Position numbers and translations under genes: made by a program. From Mangrovimicrobium sediminis (GTDB taxonomy: Bacteria > Pseudomonadota > Gammaproteobacteria > Pseudomonadales > Halieaceae), in assembly GCF_004745945.1 (NCBI RefSeq), contig NZ_SRLE01000016.1:1-64000 (forward strand): a stretch of DNA of 64,000 nt, written 5' to 3'. Positions within the stretch are counted from its first letter, which is position 1. Every line of letters begins with the position of its first letter. The notes under the pieces were generated by a model. That model saw only the letters and a list, made by a program, of their open reading frames with translations. It made no database searches and was not told where the DNA came from. Positions 34,086 to 41,996 of the stretch are shown piece by piece.

Positions 34086-35048
34086 ATGAGTGAGCTGAGC
34101 ATCAAACCCCTGCAGGACAACCTGACCTTCGGCGTTCGCATCGGCGGCGTCACCCTCGACAATCTGCGCGACCCCGCCGTGCGCCAGCAGATCGAGGACG
34201 TGTTCGTGGAACGCGGCATGATCGTATTCGAGGACATCGAGCAGTCCGACGCCATGCAACTGGAACTGAGCACGGTGTTCGGGCCGCTCAAGGAACACCC
34301 GGTGAAGGCCGTCACCCGGGTGGATAGCGAACGCATGCCGGGCGTGGTGGAAATCCGCACCCCGGCCAACTCCGGCGGCGTGGTGGAAGTGGACGGCATG
34401 CAGTTGTCCCACTGGCTGCCCTGGCACTTCGACCACTGTTACACCGACGAACTGAACCGTGCCGGCGTGCTGCGCGCGGTCAAGCTGGTGGAGGTCGGCG
34501 GCATCACGCGCTTCCTCGACGGCATCGACATGTACAACAATTTCCCGCCGGAACTGCTGGCGAAAATCGAGGGGAGCGACGTGGTCTATCGCCTCGAAAC
34601 TCAGTACGAAACGCTGCGTTTCGGCGTGCCGGAGAACTTCCGCATCGTCCGCCCCAAACCGACGGCGCCGGGCTTCCAGGAAATCGCCGACGCTATGCCG
34701 CGCGCCCTGCACCCGGCGGTGTGGACCCGTCCCACCGGCGAGCAGGTATTGCACGTGTCGCTGTACATGGCCCAGGGTATCGCCGGCAGCGAGGACGCCG
34801 AGGGCGATGCCCTGCTGGACGAGGTGTGCAAGGCCATCAACGAGCTGGGCAAAACCCGCAGCTATGAGCACAAGTGGAAGCCCACCGACATGCTGATCTG
34901 GGACAACCTGCGCATGCTGCACGCGGTGTCCGGCAACCGCCCCGAGGACGAGCGCACCATGTACCGCACGACCATCAAGGGCGACTACGGCCTGGGCCGC
35001 CTCGAGGGCGGTGCCGATGGCGCGGCGGTACAGGGGTCCGCCTACTGA
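34086..35048 (+). CDS. TauD/TfdA-family Fe(II)/2-oxoglutarate dioxygenase (3 of 5)
   Basis: A 320-aa dioxygenase of the longer subgroup, clearly related to the protein at 30915. HxD is in LPWHFDHCYTDELN (about 114-116), distal His in MLHAVSGNRP (about 279), Arg in MYRTTIKGDYGLG (about 295). The ATG at 34086 with AGGA upstream is preferred; an upstream in-frame start would add a 41-residue unrelated tail. A TauD of the other subgroup follows 62 bp later, so two distinct dioxygenases are co-transcribed. Confidence 0.9.
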   Translation: MSELSIKPLQDNLTFGVRIGGVTLDNLRDPAVRQQIEDVFVERGMIVFEDIEQSDAMQLELSTVFGPLKEHPVKAVTRVDSERMPGVVEIRTPANSGGVVEVDGMQLSHWLPWHFDHCYTDELNRAGVLRAVKLVEVGGITRFLDGIDMYNNFPPELLAKIEGSDVVYRLETQYETLRFGVPENFRIVRPKPTAPGFQEIADAMPRALHPAVWTRPTGEQVLHVSLYMAQGIAGSEDAEGDALLDEVCKAINELGKTRSYEHKWKPTDMLIWDNLRMLHAVSGNRPEDERTMYRTTIKGDYGLGRLEGGADGAAVQGSAY

Positions 35049-35110
35049 GCGCGACCCCCGCGGGCAATAACGACATAACAACAGACACACCCTCGACAGG
35101 AGGCCCGACC

Positions 35111-35950
35111 ATGTCCCTGGACTACACCGAACTCAAACCCCGCATCGGGGCGCAACTGCACGCCGACAAGACGGCGCTGGTGAGCGGCGAGTATGCCGAT
35201 GAGATACGCGCGCTGCTAGTGGAGCGCGGCGTGCTGCTGGTGCGCGGCGCCAACATGGACGACCACGAGCAGCGCGAGTTCACCCGCAGCCTCGGCGACC
35301 TGCGCCTGGGCACCTTCAAACAGGAGGGCGAGGAGGGACTGCTCAAGGTCACCATGGATAAAAAGGAAAACCCGGAATACGCGGCGTTTTTCCCGGGCAC
35401 CTTCTTCTGGCACATGGACGGCACCTACGACCCGCTGCCGCCCTTCGCCACCACCCTCAGCCCGCGTGTGCTCTCGCCCGAGGGCGGCCAGACCGAGTTC
35501 GCCAACACCTACGCCGCCTTCGAGGACCTCCCCGCGGACGAGCAGGCCTACCTGGAAACCCTGCAGGTGGTGCACACCATGCACGCGGCGATGTTCCACG
35601 CGGTGCCGGACGCCGGCGCCGAGGAATACGCCACCTGGCTGGGCTACCCGCAGCCGGCCTACCCGCTGGTGTGGCAGCACAAGAGCGGGCGCAAGTCCCT
35701 GGTGCTGAGCACCTCCGGCTCGCACGTGGTCGGCATGCACCCCGCCGACAGCCGCGACCTGCTCGACCGCCTGATGCGCCACGCCACCCAGGAGCAGTAC
35801 GTGTACCGCCACGAATGGGAGATGGGCGACGTGGTGATGTGGGACAACACCGGCACCATGCACCGCGTGCGTCCCTACGACCCCGACTGCGGCCGCCAGC
35901 TGCACCGCTTCACCCTCAACGGCGAAGAAGCCATCACCGCCGTCGCCTGA
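35111..35950 (+). CDS. TauD/TfdA-family Fe(II)/2-oxoglutarate dioxygenase (4 of 5)
   Basis: A 279-aa dioxygenase of the shorter subgroup. HxD in FWHMDGTYD (about 101-103), distal His in TMHRVRPYDPDCG (about 251), Arg in RQLHRFTLNG (about 264). It resembles the TauDs at 15217 and 43990 but differs around the active site (WHMDGTYDPLPP against WHIDGTMNKVP), so substrates may differ. The start follows AGGAGG. The gene ends three bases before a GGGGTCAGA-family half repeat and a strong terminator. Confidence 0.9.
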   Translation: MSLDYTELKPRIGAQLHADKTALVSGEYADEIRALLVERGVLLVRGANMDDHEQREFTRSLGDLRLGTFKQEGEEGLLKVTMDKKENPEYAAFFPGTFFWHMDGTYDPLPPFATTLSPRVLSPEGGQTEFANTYAAFEDLPADEQAYLETLQVVHTMHAAMFHAVPDAGAEEYATWLGYPQPAYPLVWQHKSGRKSLVLSTSGSHVVGMHPADSRDLLDRLMRHATQEQYVYRHEWEMGDVVMWDNTGTMHRVRPYDPDCGRQLHRFTLNGEEAITAVA

Positions 35951-35953
35951 CCC

Positions 35954-35986
35954 AAAAGTGGGGTCAGATACGACTTTAATTGATGG
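35954..35986 (+). repeat. GGGGTCAGA-family half element
   Basis: Starts AAAAGTGGGGTCAGATACGA and runs to TTGATGG, matching the left ends at 36866, 47161 and 53364. Here only the left half is present; the right half has been replaced by, or never accompanied, the terminator that follows. Confidence 0.85.
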
Positions 35987-35998
35987 CTGAAAAGGGAA

Positions 35999-36032
35999 GG
36001 GGCCAAAGTCGGTGACTCTGGCCCCTTTTTTT
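35999..36032 (+). terminator. Rho-independent terminator
   Basis: GGGGCCA-A-AGTC pairs with GACT-C-TGGCCCC around a GGT loop, with one mismatch, followed by seven T. It ends the TauD-TauD transcript. Confidence 0.93.
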
Positions 36033-36099
36033 GCGTCGCAATTCCGGATCAGCGATCCGCTCGACAGTTCCCGCGGATGCGGGACGGTACTCGCAGACG

Positions 36100-36552
36100 C
36101 TACGCTTTCGCCTTGCGCAGCCGACGGCGGGCGGCGCCGAACAGGCCGGCAACCAGCAGCAACAGGGCCGGCGTACCCAGGGCGGGGACCGGTTCTGCAG
36201 GCGGCACCGGGGCGGCGGCCACACAGGAGATCGCATCGGGCAGCACCTCGCGGTAGCTCTCCGACCAGTTGGTCCCGCCATCTGAGCTGTACTCGAGAAT
36301 CATGCCAGACCAGTCGCCCGGGCCGTCGATGGCAAACGTGAATGAACCCGGGTAGGCGATACTGGCGCTGGGCAGGTTCGGGCCGGTGCCGTTGACGCGA
36401 TAGAGGTTGCTGTTGAGCGTAATTTCCAGCGCAATCTCGAGGTTTTCCCCTACACAGACGGCGTCACCCTGGTCCAGGCCGGCCAGCGCAGGGCCGGCCA
36501 CGAAACTGGAAACACCAACAAACAACGCGCAAGCCAGGCGCTTGCGATTCAT
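36100..36552 (-). CDS. Exported protein with CTERM-type sorting tail
   Basis: A 150-aa secreted protein of unknown function. An N-terminal signal peptide (about 1-24, ending in PALA) is followed by a beta-rich middle with few recognisable motifs. The C-terminus has a Pro-rich spacer, then VPALGTPALLLLVAGLFGAA and a basic RRRLRKAKA end, the three-part form of PEP/IPTL-CTERM sorting signals. Such tails are processed by an exosortase-type or related enzyme, none of which is in this window. The ATG at 36552 is preferred because it begins the signal peptide. Unrelated to the catabolic genes around it. Confidence 0.7.
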   Translation of the reverse strand: MNRKRLACALFVGVSSFVAGPALAGLDQGDAVCVGENLEIALEITLNSNLYRVNGTGPNLPSASIAYPGSFTFAIDGPGDWSGMILEYSSDGGTNWSESYREVLPDAISCVAAAPVPPAEPVPALGTPALLLLVAGLFGAARRRLRKAKA

Positions 36553-36865
36553 AACAGTTTTCAAGCGAATTTCCCCCAAAGTGGTAAGCATGACGCGCCC
36601 GTGGCCGGGAACCCGCGGTTCCGACCCAGGGACTGTGTCACCAAAAATTCAAAACAAACGTCCTGCTGGAGCCCACGCTTGCACGGGCTTGCCCGAATCG
36701 ATCCTGATCGAGATTAGCTTTAGCTTTGACCGCCACCCCGGTGCTCACTGAATGTTGTTGTCACCGGGTACAGGCGTGATGCGACCCCACGCGAAAAAGA
36801 TACCACACGTGCTTCAATCTGTCGCCAAAACCAAGTGGCCAGCCGCCCACAAGAGCGGGGCCTCG
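36553..36865. other. Intergenic region without clear gene
   Basis: Upstream region of the CTERM protein gene. I see no further gene, hairpin or repeat here before the repeat element at 36866. Confidence 0.5.
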
Positions 36866-37095
36866 AAAGTGGGGTCGGATACGACTTTATTTGATGGGAA
36901 GCCTCGAAACACCACGATTGCACGCTATCGACGCCGTAGCAGGAGGCTCTGTTTCGATACCCAGGCAAGATGGGGAAGAACCTGCGGGAGAAGGTGAGGT
37001 TTTGCCTGATACTATTGCTGATGCGGTCAATGTGGGATTCTCGCCCCACGCATCAAGTTAAGTCTCATCTGACCCCACTTTCTGACCCCACTTTC
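36866..37095. repeat. GGGGTCAGA-family inverted-repeat element, about 216 bp plus extra end
   Basis: Left end AAAGTGGGGTCGGATACGAC (from 36866), right end complementary (37051-37081, with CTCATCTGACCCCACTT) and then a short duplicated end TCTGACCCCACTTTC (37081-37095). The interior has no convincing gene. The right end stops two bases before the stop codon of the crotonase gene. Confidence 0.8.
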
Positions 37096-37097
37096 TA

Positions 37098-37865
37098 CTA
37101 GCGGCCCTGCCAGTCGGGTTTGCGTTTTTCGGCGAAGGCGCGGGGGCCTTCCTGGGCGTCGCTGGAGTTGTAGCAGACGTCCGAGGCGCGGCGCGCGGCG
37201 ACCAGGGCGGAGCCTCGGCCGGATTCGGTGGCCAACATCACGGTCTGGCGCGCGGCGGCCACCGACAGGGGCGCCCCCTCGAGCACTTCGGTGGCCAGTT
37301 CGATGGCGCGGTCCATGACCTCACCGGGCTCCGCAAGGCGGTTGACCAGGCCGATCTCGTAGGCGCGCTGGGCAGTGATCGGCTTACCGGTCAGCAGAAT
37401 CTCCATCATGATGCGCTGCGGGATCATGTGGATCAGCGGCGCCGCCCAGGGCGAGCTGCGCCCGACCTTCACTTCGGTAACGGCGAACTTCGCGTTGGTG
37501 CTGGCCACGCACAGGTCGCAGGCCTGGGCGATCATCCAGCCGCCGGCGAAGGCGACGCCGTTGACCGCGGCGATGGTCGGCTTGGACAGCTCGATGCTGT
37601 CGTAGGGCACGGGAAAGAAATCCCGCGGCGGGACCTTCATCCCGGTCTCCACCATCTCCTTGAGGTCACCCCCGGCACAAAATGCCTTCTCGCCGGCGCC
37701 GGTGAGAATGGCGATACGCAATGCCGGGTCGCTCTCGAACCGCTCCCAGGCCGCAAACAGGCCGTCGCGGATCTCGCGGCTCAGGCAGTTGCGGGAATCG
37801 GGCCGGTTCAGCGTGATGACGGCGATACCGTCCTCACGCGCGTCAAACAATACGGCGTCGGTCAT
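37098..37865 (-). CDS. Enoyl-CoA hydratase/isomerase-family protein
   Basis: A 255-aa crotonase. The oxyanion-hole segments KAFCAGGDLKEM (about 65-76) and NGVAFAGGWMIAQACDL (about 108-124) are clear. In the second, the Glu that hydratases carry two residues after GGC/GGG (Glu144 of rat enzyme) is Met; the second catalytic Glu is kept in AKFAVTEVKVG. With one Glu it may be an isomerase or act on an unusual acyl-CoA. The ATG at 37865 follows GGAG. Last gene of a minus-strand operon with acyl-CoA dehydrogenase 23 bp upstream. Confidence 0.88.
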   Translation of the reverse strand: MTDAVLFDAREDGIAVITLNRPDSRNCLSREIRDGLFAAWERFESDPALRIAILTGAGEKAFCAGGDLKEMVETGMKVPPRDFFPVPYDSIELSKPTIAAVNGVAFAGGWMIAQACDLCVASTNAKFAVTEVKVGRSSPWAAPLIHMIPQRIMMEILLTGKPITAQRAYEIGLVNRLAEPGEVMDRAIELATEVLEGAPLSVAAARQTVMLATESGRGSALVAARRASDVCYNSSDAQEGPRAFAEKRKPDWQGR

Positions 37866-37888
37866 GGGGTGTTGTCTCCGCGGGCAGC

Positions 37889-39055
37889 TCAGTAGGACTT
37901 CGGCAGCTCGAGAACCTTCTCGGCAATGAAGTTGAGGATCATGTGCGGGCTCACCGGCGCGGTGCGCGGAATGAGGATCTCCCGCAGGTAGCGCTCCACA
38001 TGATACTCCTGTGCGTAACCCATGCCACCCAGGGTCAGCATCGCGGTATGGCAGGCCTCGAAGCCGGCTTCCGCCGCCAGGTACTTGCCCGCGTTGGCCT
38101 GCACGCCGCAGTCCTGGCCCGCATCGAACATGCTCGCCGCCTGCATCACCATCAGGTTGGCGGACTCCACCTGCGCCCAGCACTTGGCCAGCGGGTGCTG
38201 GATGCCCTGGTTCATGCCGATGGGACGGTCGAACACCACGCGTTCGCGGGCGTAGCGTGCGGCGCGGTCAATGGCCACGCGGCCCAGGCCGATCGCCTCC
38301 GCGCCGAGCAGGATGCGCTCCGGGTTGAGGCCCTGCAGGATGATCTTGAAGCCCTCGCCCTCGGCGCCGATGCGGTCCTCCTCCGGGATGAACAGGTCGG
38401 AGATGAAGAGCATGTTGGAGCCCACCGCGTGGCGGCCCATCTTGGGAATGATGCGGTGCTCGATGTGCGCGCGGTCGAGGTCGGTGAAGAACAGCGACAG
38501 GCCCTGGGTCTTGCGCTCGCACTCCTCCAGCGGGGTGGTGCGCGCCAGCAGCATCATCTTGTTGGCGACGTGGGCGTTGGTGATCCAGATCTTCTCGCCG
38601 TTGACGCGGTAGCCGCCATCGACCTTCTCCGCGCGGGTTTTCAGGCGCGTGGTGTCCAGGCCGACGTTGGGCTCGGTGACCGCGAAACACATCTTCTGCT
38701 CGCCGGAGAGGATCGGCGGGATCATGCGCTGCTGTTGTTCCTCGGTGCCGAACTGCTCGATCGGCTCCAGGCTGAACACCGGGCCGTGGATGCTCGAGGC
38801 CGCGGACATGCCACCGCCCGATTCGGCCACCGCCTGTACCATGATGGCCGCCTCGGAAATGCCCAGGCCAGCGCCGCCGACGGACTCGGGCATGGCAATA
38901 CCCAGCCAGCCGGCCTCGGCCATCGACAGGTGAAAGTCCGTGGGGAATTCGCCGGAGCGGTCGTGCTCCAGCCAGTATTCGTCGCTGAATTGTGAACAGT
39001 GCTTGAGTACGGCCTCGCGGATATTGCGCTGGTCGTCGGTCAGGGCGTAATCCAC
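37889..39055 (-). CDS. Acyl-CoA dehydrogenase
   Basis: A 388-aa flavoenzyme introducing a 2,3-double bond in an acyl-CoA. The FAD/substrate region FAVTEPNVGLDTTRLKTRA (about 122-140) and YRVNGEKIWITNA (about 148) are typical, as is GGMGYAQEYHVERYLREI near the C-terminus with the catalytic Glu. A GTG start at 39055 has AGAGGAT at good spacing. It precedes the crotonase and follows the CoA-transferase, giving a compact activation and beta-oxidation unit. An electron-transfer flavoprotein would be needed from elsewhere. Confidence 0.92.
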   Translation of the reverse strand: MDYALTDDQRNIREAVLKHCSQFSDEYWLEHDRSGEFPTDFHLSMAEAGWLGIAMPESVGGAGLGISEAAIMVQAVAESGGGMSAASSIHGPVFSLEPIEQFGTEEQQQRMIPPILSGEQKMCFAVTEPNVGLDTTRLKTRAEKVDGGYRVNGEKIWITNAHVANKMMLLARTTPLEECERKTQGLSLFFTDLDRAHIEHRIIPKMGRHAVGSNMLFISDLFIPEEDRIGAEGEGFKIILQGLNPERILLGAEAIGLGRVAIDRAARYARERVVFDRPIGMNQGIQHPLAKCWAQVESANLMVMQAASMFDAGQDCGVQANAGKYLAAEAGFEACHTAMLTLGGMGYAQEYHVERYLREILIPRTAPVSPHMILNFIAEKVLELPKSY

Positions 39056-39101
39056 CTTGCTGATCCTCTGTGCGTTTGGGTGTCGGGTCGGACGGGGCCG
39101 G

Positions 39102-40274
39102 CTAGAGCGCCGCCCCGCTGTTTACGTCGCCGGCCTGCGCTTCCAGGTCGGCGAGAATCTCGTCGGTGTGTTCGCCGAGCACCGGCGTGGGGCCGTGCAC
39201 CTTGCCAGGCGACTCGGAGAACCAGGTAGGCACACCGGGAAAGCGAATCGTGCCGCCGCTGGTTTCGATGCGCTCGAAAAAGCCCACGGCGTTGAGGTGC
39301 TCACTCTCGAACAACTGGTCCAGGGTGCGGATCGGCGCATGGGGAATATGCAACTCGCGCAGCAATTCCTGCCACTCGCCAGTGGTGCGCTCGAGGAAGG
39401 TGTCCGCGAGCAGGCCGTACACGGTGTTGATGCGCCGGGCGCGCTGTTCCAGCGTGGCCAGTTCGTCGCTGGCCCACTCCGGCTGTACCGCATCGACGAA
39501 GGCCTTCCAGTGCTTGTCGTTGTAGACCAGCGCGGAGATGAAGCCGTCGCGCGTGCGATAGGGCTTGCGGTTCGGCGCCAGCGCGCGGTGGTAGCCGGCG
39601 GGGCCCAGCGGCGGCTCGAAGATCGCGCGGTCCGCGTGCTCGACCAACAGGAAGGAGGCCATGGTCTCGAACATGCCTACCTCGACTTCCTGCCCCTCGC
39701 CGGTACGGGCGCGGTGGAACAGGGCCATCACCGTGGCGTAGAGCACGGTCAGGCCGGCGACCTTGTCGGCCATGATAGTGCCGATGTAGTCCGGGTCGCC
39801 GGTCAGCATCTGCTGTGCCGCCACCAACCCGCACTCGGCCTGGATGGTGTCGTCATAGGCGGGCATGTCGCCGTCAGGACCGCGGCGGCTGTAGCCGTAA
39901 CAGTTGGTGTAGACGATACCCGGGTTGATCGCGGCGACGTCGTCATAGGCGAAGCCCAGCTTGGCGACCGCCTTGCCGCGCATCGAGTGGATGAACACGT
40001 CCGCGCTCTCGATCAGCTTGCGCAGGGTGGCCTTGTCCGGCTCGGTGCGCAGGTCCAGCACGATGCTGCGCTTGCCGCGGTTGACGTTGAGGAACACGCC
40101 GCTCATGCCCGGCTCGGCACCGGTGGACACATAGCGCGTCGGGTCGCCGGCCGGCGGCTCGACCTTGATCACGTCGGCGCCCATATCGGCCATGATCTGC
40201 GTACTGTAGGGCCCCATCACCATCGACGTGAGGTCGATGACGCGGATGCCGGACAAGGGGCCGGATTTTTCCAA
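39102..40274 (-). CDS. Family III CoA-transferase (CaiB/BaiF type)
   Basis: A 390-aa CoA-transferase. LSGIRVIDLTSMVMGPYSTQ is the family N-terminus; the likely catalytic Asp is in GTIMADKVAGL (about 168), and GEGQEVEVGMFETM follows. A TTG start at 40274 is supported by AGGAG nine bases upstream; there is no suitable ATG before the conserved start. It is separated from the Rieske gene upstream by a long perfect hairpin repeat, which may reduce read-through. It probably loads CoA on the acid that the acyl-CoA dehydrogenase then oxidises. Confidence 0.9.
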   Translation of the reverse strand: MEKSGPLSGIRVIDLTSMVMGPYSTQIMADMGADVIKVEPPAGDPTRYVSTGAEPGMSGVFLNVNRGKRSIVLDLRTEPDKATLRKLIESADVFIHSMRGKAVAKLGFAYDDVAAINPGIVYTNCYGYSRRGPDGDMPAYDDTIQAECGLVAAQQMLTGDPDYIGTIMADKVAGLTVLYATVMALFHRARTGEGQEVEVGMFETMASFLLVEHADRAIFEPPLGPAGYHRALAPNRKPYRTRDGFISALVYNDKHWKAFVDAVQPEWASDELATLEQRARRINTVYGLLADTFLERTTGEWQELLRELHIPHAPIRTLDQLFESEHLNAVGFFERIETSGGTIRFPGVPTWFSESPGKVHGPTPVLGEHTDEILADLEAQAGDVNSGAAL

Positions 40275-40296
40275 GTTTGTATTCTCCTAATACTCA

Positions 40297-40390
40297 GGGG
40301 TCAGAGCCCTTTTTTAAAGGGGCGCTGCCCCTTTAAAAAAGGGCTCTGACCCCGATCGGACCTAAAAAAAAGGGCTCTGACCCCGATCGG
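40297..40390. repeat. Perfect 27-bp inverted repeat with extra half copy
   Basis: GGGGTCAGAGCCCTTTTTT plus AAAGGGGC (40297-40323) is perfectly complementary to 40327-40353 across a three-base loop. The segment GGGCTCTGACCCCGATCGG then recurs at 40341-40359 and 40372-40390 as a direct repeat. It is a second GGGGTCAGA-type family, distinct from the GATACGACTTT type. The hairpin with its internal T/A runs could also work as a bidirectional terminator between the Rieske and CoA-transferase genes. Confidence 0.9.
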
Positions 40391-40410
40391 GTCCCGTCCT
40401 CACGACGCTA

Positions 40411-41775
40411 TTACTTCAGTTTGCGCGGGGCGCCGCTGCCCATGTAGCGGGCCAGGTTGCGGTGCAGGTTGGCGGTGCTGCGTTCCATGTAGGGGTTGGG
40501 CTTGCAGCCGCTGAAGCCGAAGGACTTCATGCCCTGCTGTACGGCGGCCATGTTGGAGAAGTCCTGGGCCAGCACGTAGCACCAGGCCTCTTCGGTCGCC
40601 TCGCTGTACTCCCACTCGGTCTCCGGCGCTTCGCCCTCTGGGTAGAGTTCGTACACCGCGCCCTCGAAAATGCACTTGTCCGGGTCGCCCTTGTAGGGCC
40701 GCGCGCTGTAGCACAGCATGTTGTTCACCGCGTGGCCGATCTGGAAATTGGGGAAGATCTGCCAGGCGGTACCGGTCTTGCCCACGTGCGACGGGTCGAC
40801 CACTGGCCAGTACACACCGCGCGCCTCGTCGTTGGCGCGGGCGGTCTTCAGCCAGTGCTGCAGCACCTCGCCGGGGGGCGTGCCCTCGGGCAGTTCGTCC
40901 TTCAGGCGCAGGGCGGCGTCGACCAGGGTCTGTGTCGTGTTGGTGTTGGCCTTCTCCCAGGTAAACACCTGCATCTCCGCGGTGGAGATGCGCGCGTCGC
41001 CGGTACCCAGGCGCAGCTTGCCCTTCTGGTTTTCGTCGACGTCCTTGGGCGCCTCGTAGCCGATGTGGCTGTGCTTGCCCTGGGCCCGCGCCCAGCCGCG
41101 GAACTCGCCGAACTTGTTGAACTCCGGGTGGGTGGTGGCGACGTGGTAGGTCTCGTTGAAGGCCTCCATGGCGACCTTCCAGTTGCAGTCGAACACGCCC
41201 CACTTGCGCCAGCGCACGCGCATGTTCTGCAGCTCGAAGGGGTCGAGCATCTCCGGGATCGGCGCCAGGTAATCGGCCAGGGGTTCGCAGTCCGGATCCA
41301 TGTTGATCCACACCCAGCCGCCCCAGAAATCGGTCTTCACCTTTGCCAGCCCGTTGCAGCCTTCAAGGGCGCCCTGCCAGTCCTCCTGGTGGGGGACGTG
41401 GGCGTTCTCGCCATCCAGGCCGAAACGCCAGCCGTGGTAGGCACACACGAACTGCGGCTTGCGGCCGACCGCGTTGCGCTTGCCCGGCGGGGTATCCACC
41501 AGCCGGCGGCCGCGGTGCGGGCACACATTGTGGTAGGCCTGGATGCTGTCCTCGCTGTCGCGCACGATGAGAATGGAATCGTCCAGCACCTCGAAGGTGA
41601 TGTAGCTGCCCACCTCCGGCAGTTCCTCGACGCGGCCGGCCTGCAGCCAGACCTTGCGCCACAGAAGGTCGCGCTCGGCGCGCGCGTAGTCGGGGGAAAT
41701 GTAGGCCTCGACGGGGACGGAGACCGCGTCGGTAAGTTCTTCAACGGATTCGATAATCTTGCCGGGATCATTCAT
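40411..41775 (-). CDS. Rieske non-heme iron oxygenase, alpha subunit (4 of 4)
   Basis: A 454-aa alpha subunit. Rieske ligands are in CPHRGRRLV (about 84) and CAYHGW (about 110). The iron site is EAFNETYHVATTHPE (about 204-218), again with Glu before the Y-H. Overall layout follows the Rieske at 18218, but the C-terminal SRGFRGxLPNPHQE block is replaced by SFGFSGCKPNPYMERST, so it is a more distant paralogue. The ATG at 41775 is preferred; a GTG 33 bp upstream is possible. Divergent from a GntR regulator, which is likely its controller. Confidence 0.92.
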   Translation of the reverse strand: MNDPGKIIESVEELTDAVSVPVEAYISPDYARAERDLLWRKVWLQAGRVEELPEVGSYITFEVLDDSILIVRDSEDSIQAYHNVCPHRGRRLVDTPPGKRNAVGRKPQFVCAYHGWRFGLDGENAHVPHQEDWQGALEGCNGLAKVKTDFWGGWVWINMDPDCEPLADYLAPIPEMLDPFELQNMRVRWRKWGVFDCNWKVAMEAFNETYHVATTHPEFNKFGEFRGWARAQGKHSHIGYEAPKDVDENQKGKLRLGTGDARISTAEMQVFTWEKANTNTTQTLVDAALRLKDELPEGTPPGEVLQHWLKTARANDEARGVYWPVVDPSHVGKTGTAWQIFPNFQIGHAVNNMLCYSARPYKGDPDKCIFEGAVYELYPEGEAPETEWEYSEATEEAWCYVLAQDFSNMAAVQQGMKSFGFSGCKPNPYMERSTANLHRNLARYMGSGAPRKLK

Positions 41776-41847
41776 GGTTATATCGCTCGCGCTGCTGCTG
41801 GCAGACACCGCGACCCTGCGCCTGCAGTGCCGGGGCTGCCATATTAG

Positions 41848-41951
41848 GGTTAATGTCCAGACTATATACGTGGCATGTTATTGTAATTCATGCTTTGCAA
41901 CCAGTATCATGCGCCAAATTCTGGATTAATGTCCGTATATTTTATGCGGAC
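41848..41951. promoter_or_regulatory. Divergent control region with repeats and palindrome
   Basis: Two similar segments, GGTTAATGTCC (41849-41859) and GGATTAATGTCC (41923-41934), lie 75 bp apart. The second leads into an imperfect palindrome at 41931-41951 (GTCCG ... CGGAC around an AT-rich centre). GTCCGTATATTTTA at its left matches 12 of 14 bases of a site at 45090-45103. Likely operator(s) for the GntR protein. Confidence 0.55.
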
Positions 41952-41996
41952 CAGGTTGCATCGAGGCGCGAACGCCGCCGCACCCAGGGGAGACGC

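Noticed and set aside
40297-40353. Simple intrinsic terminator of the Rieske gene
   Set aside because: The direct-repeat copy and family resemblance show it is a repeat element; it may terminate transcription in addition.
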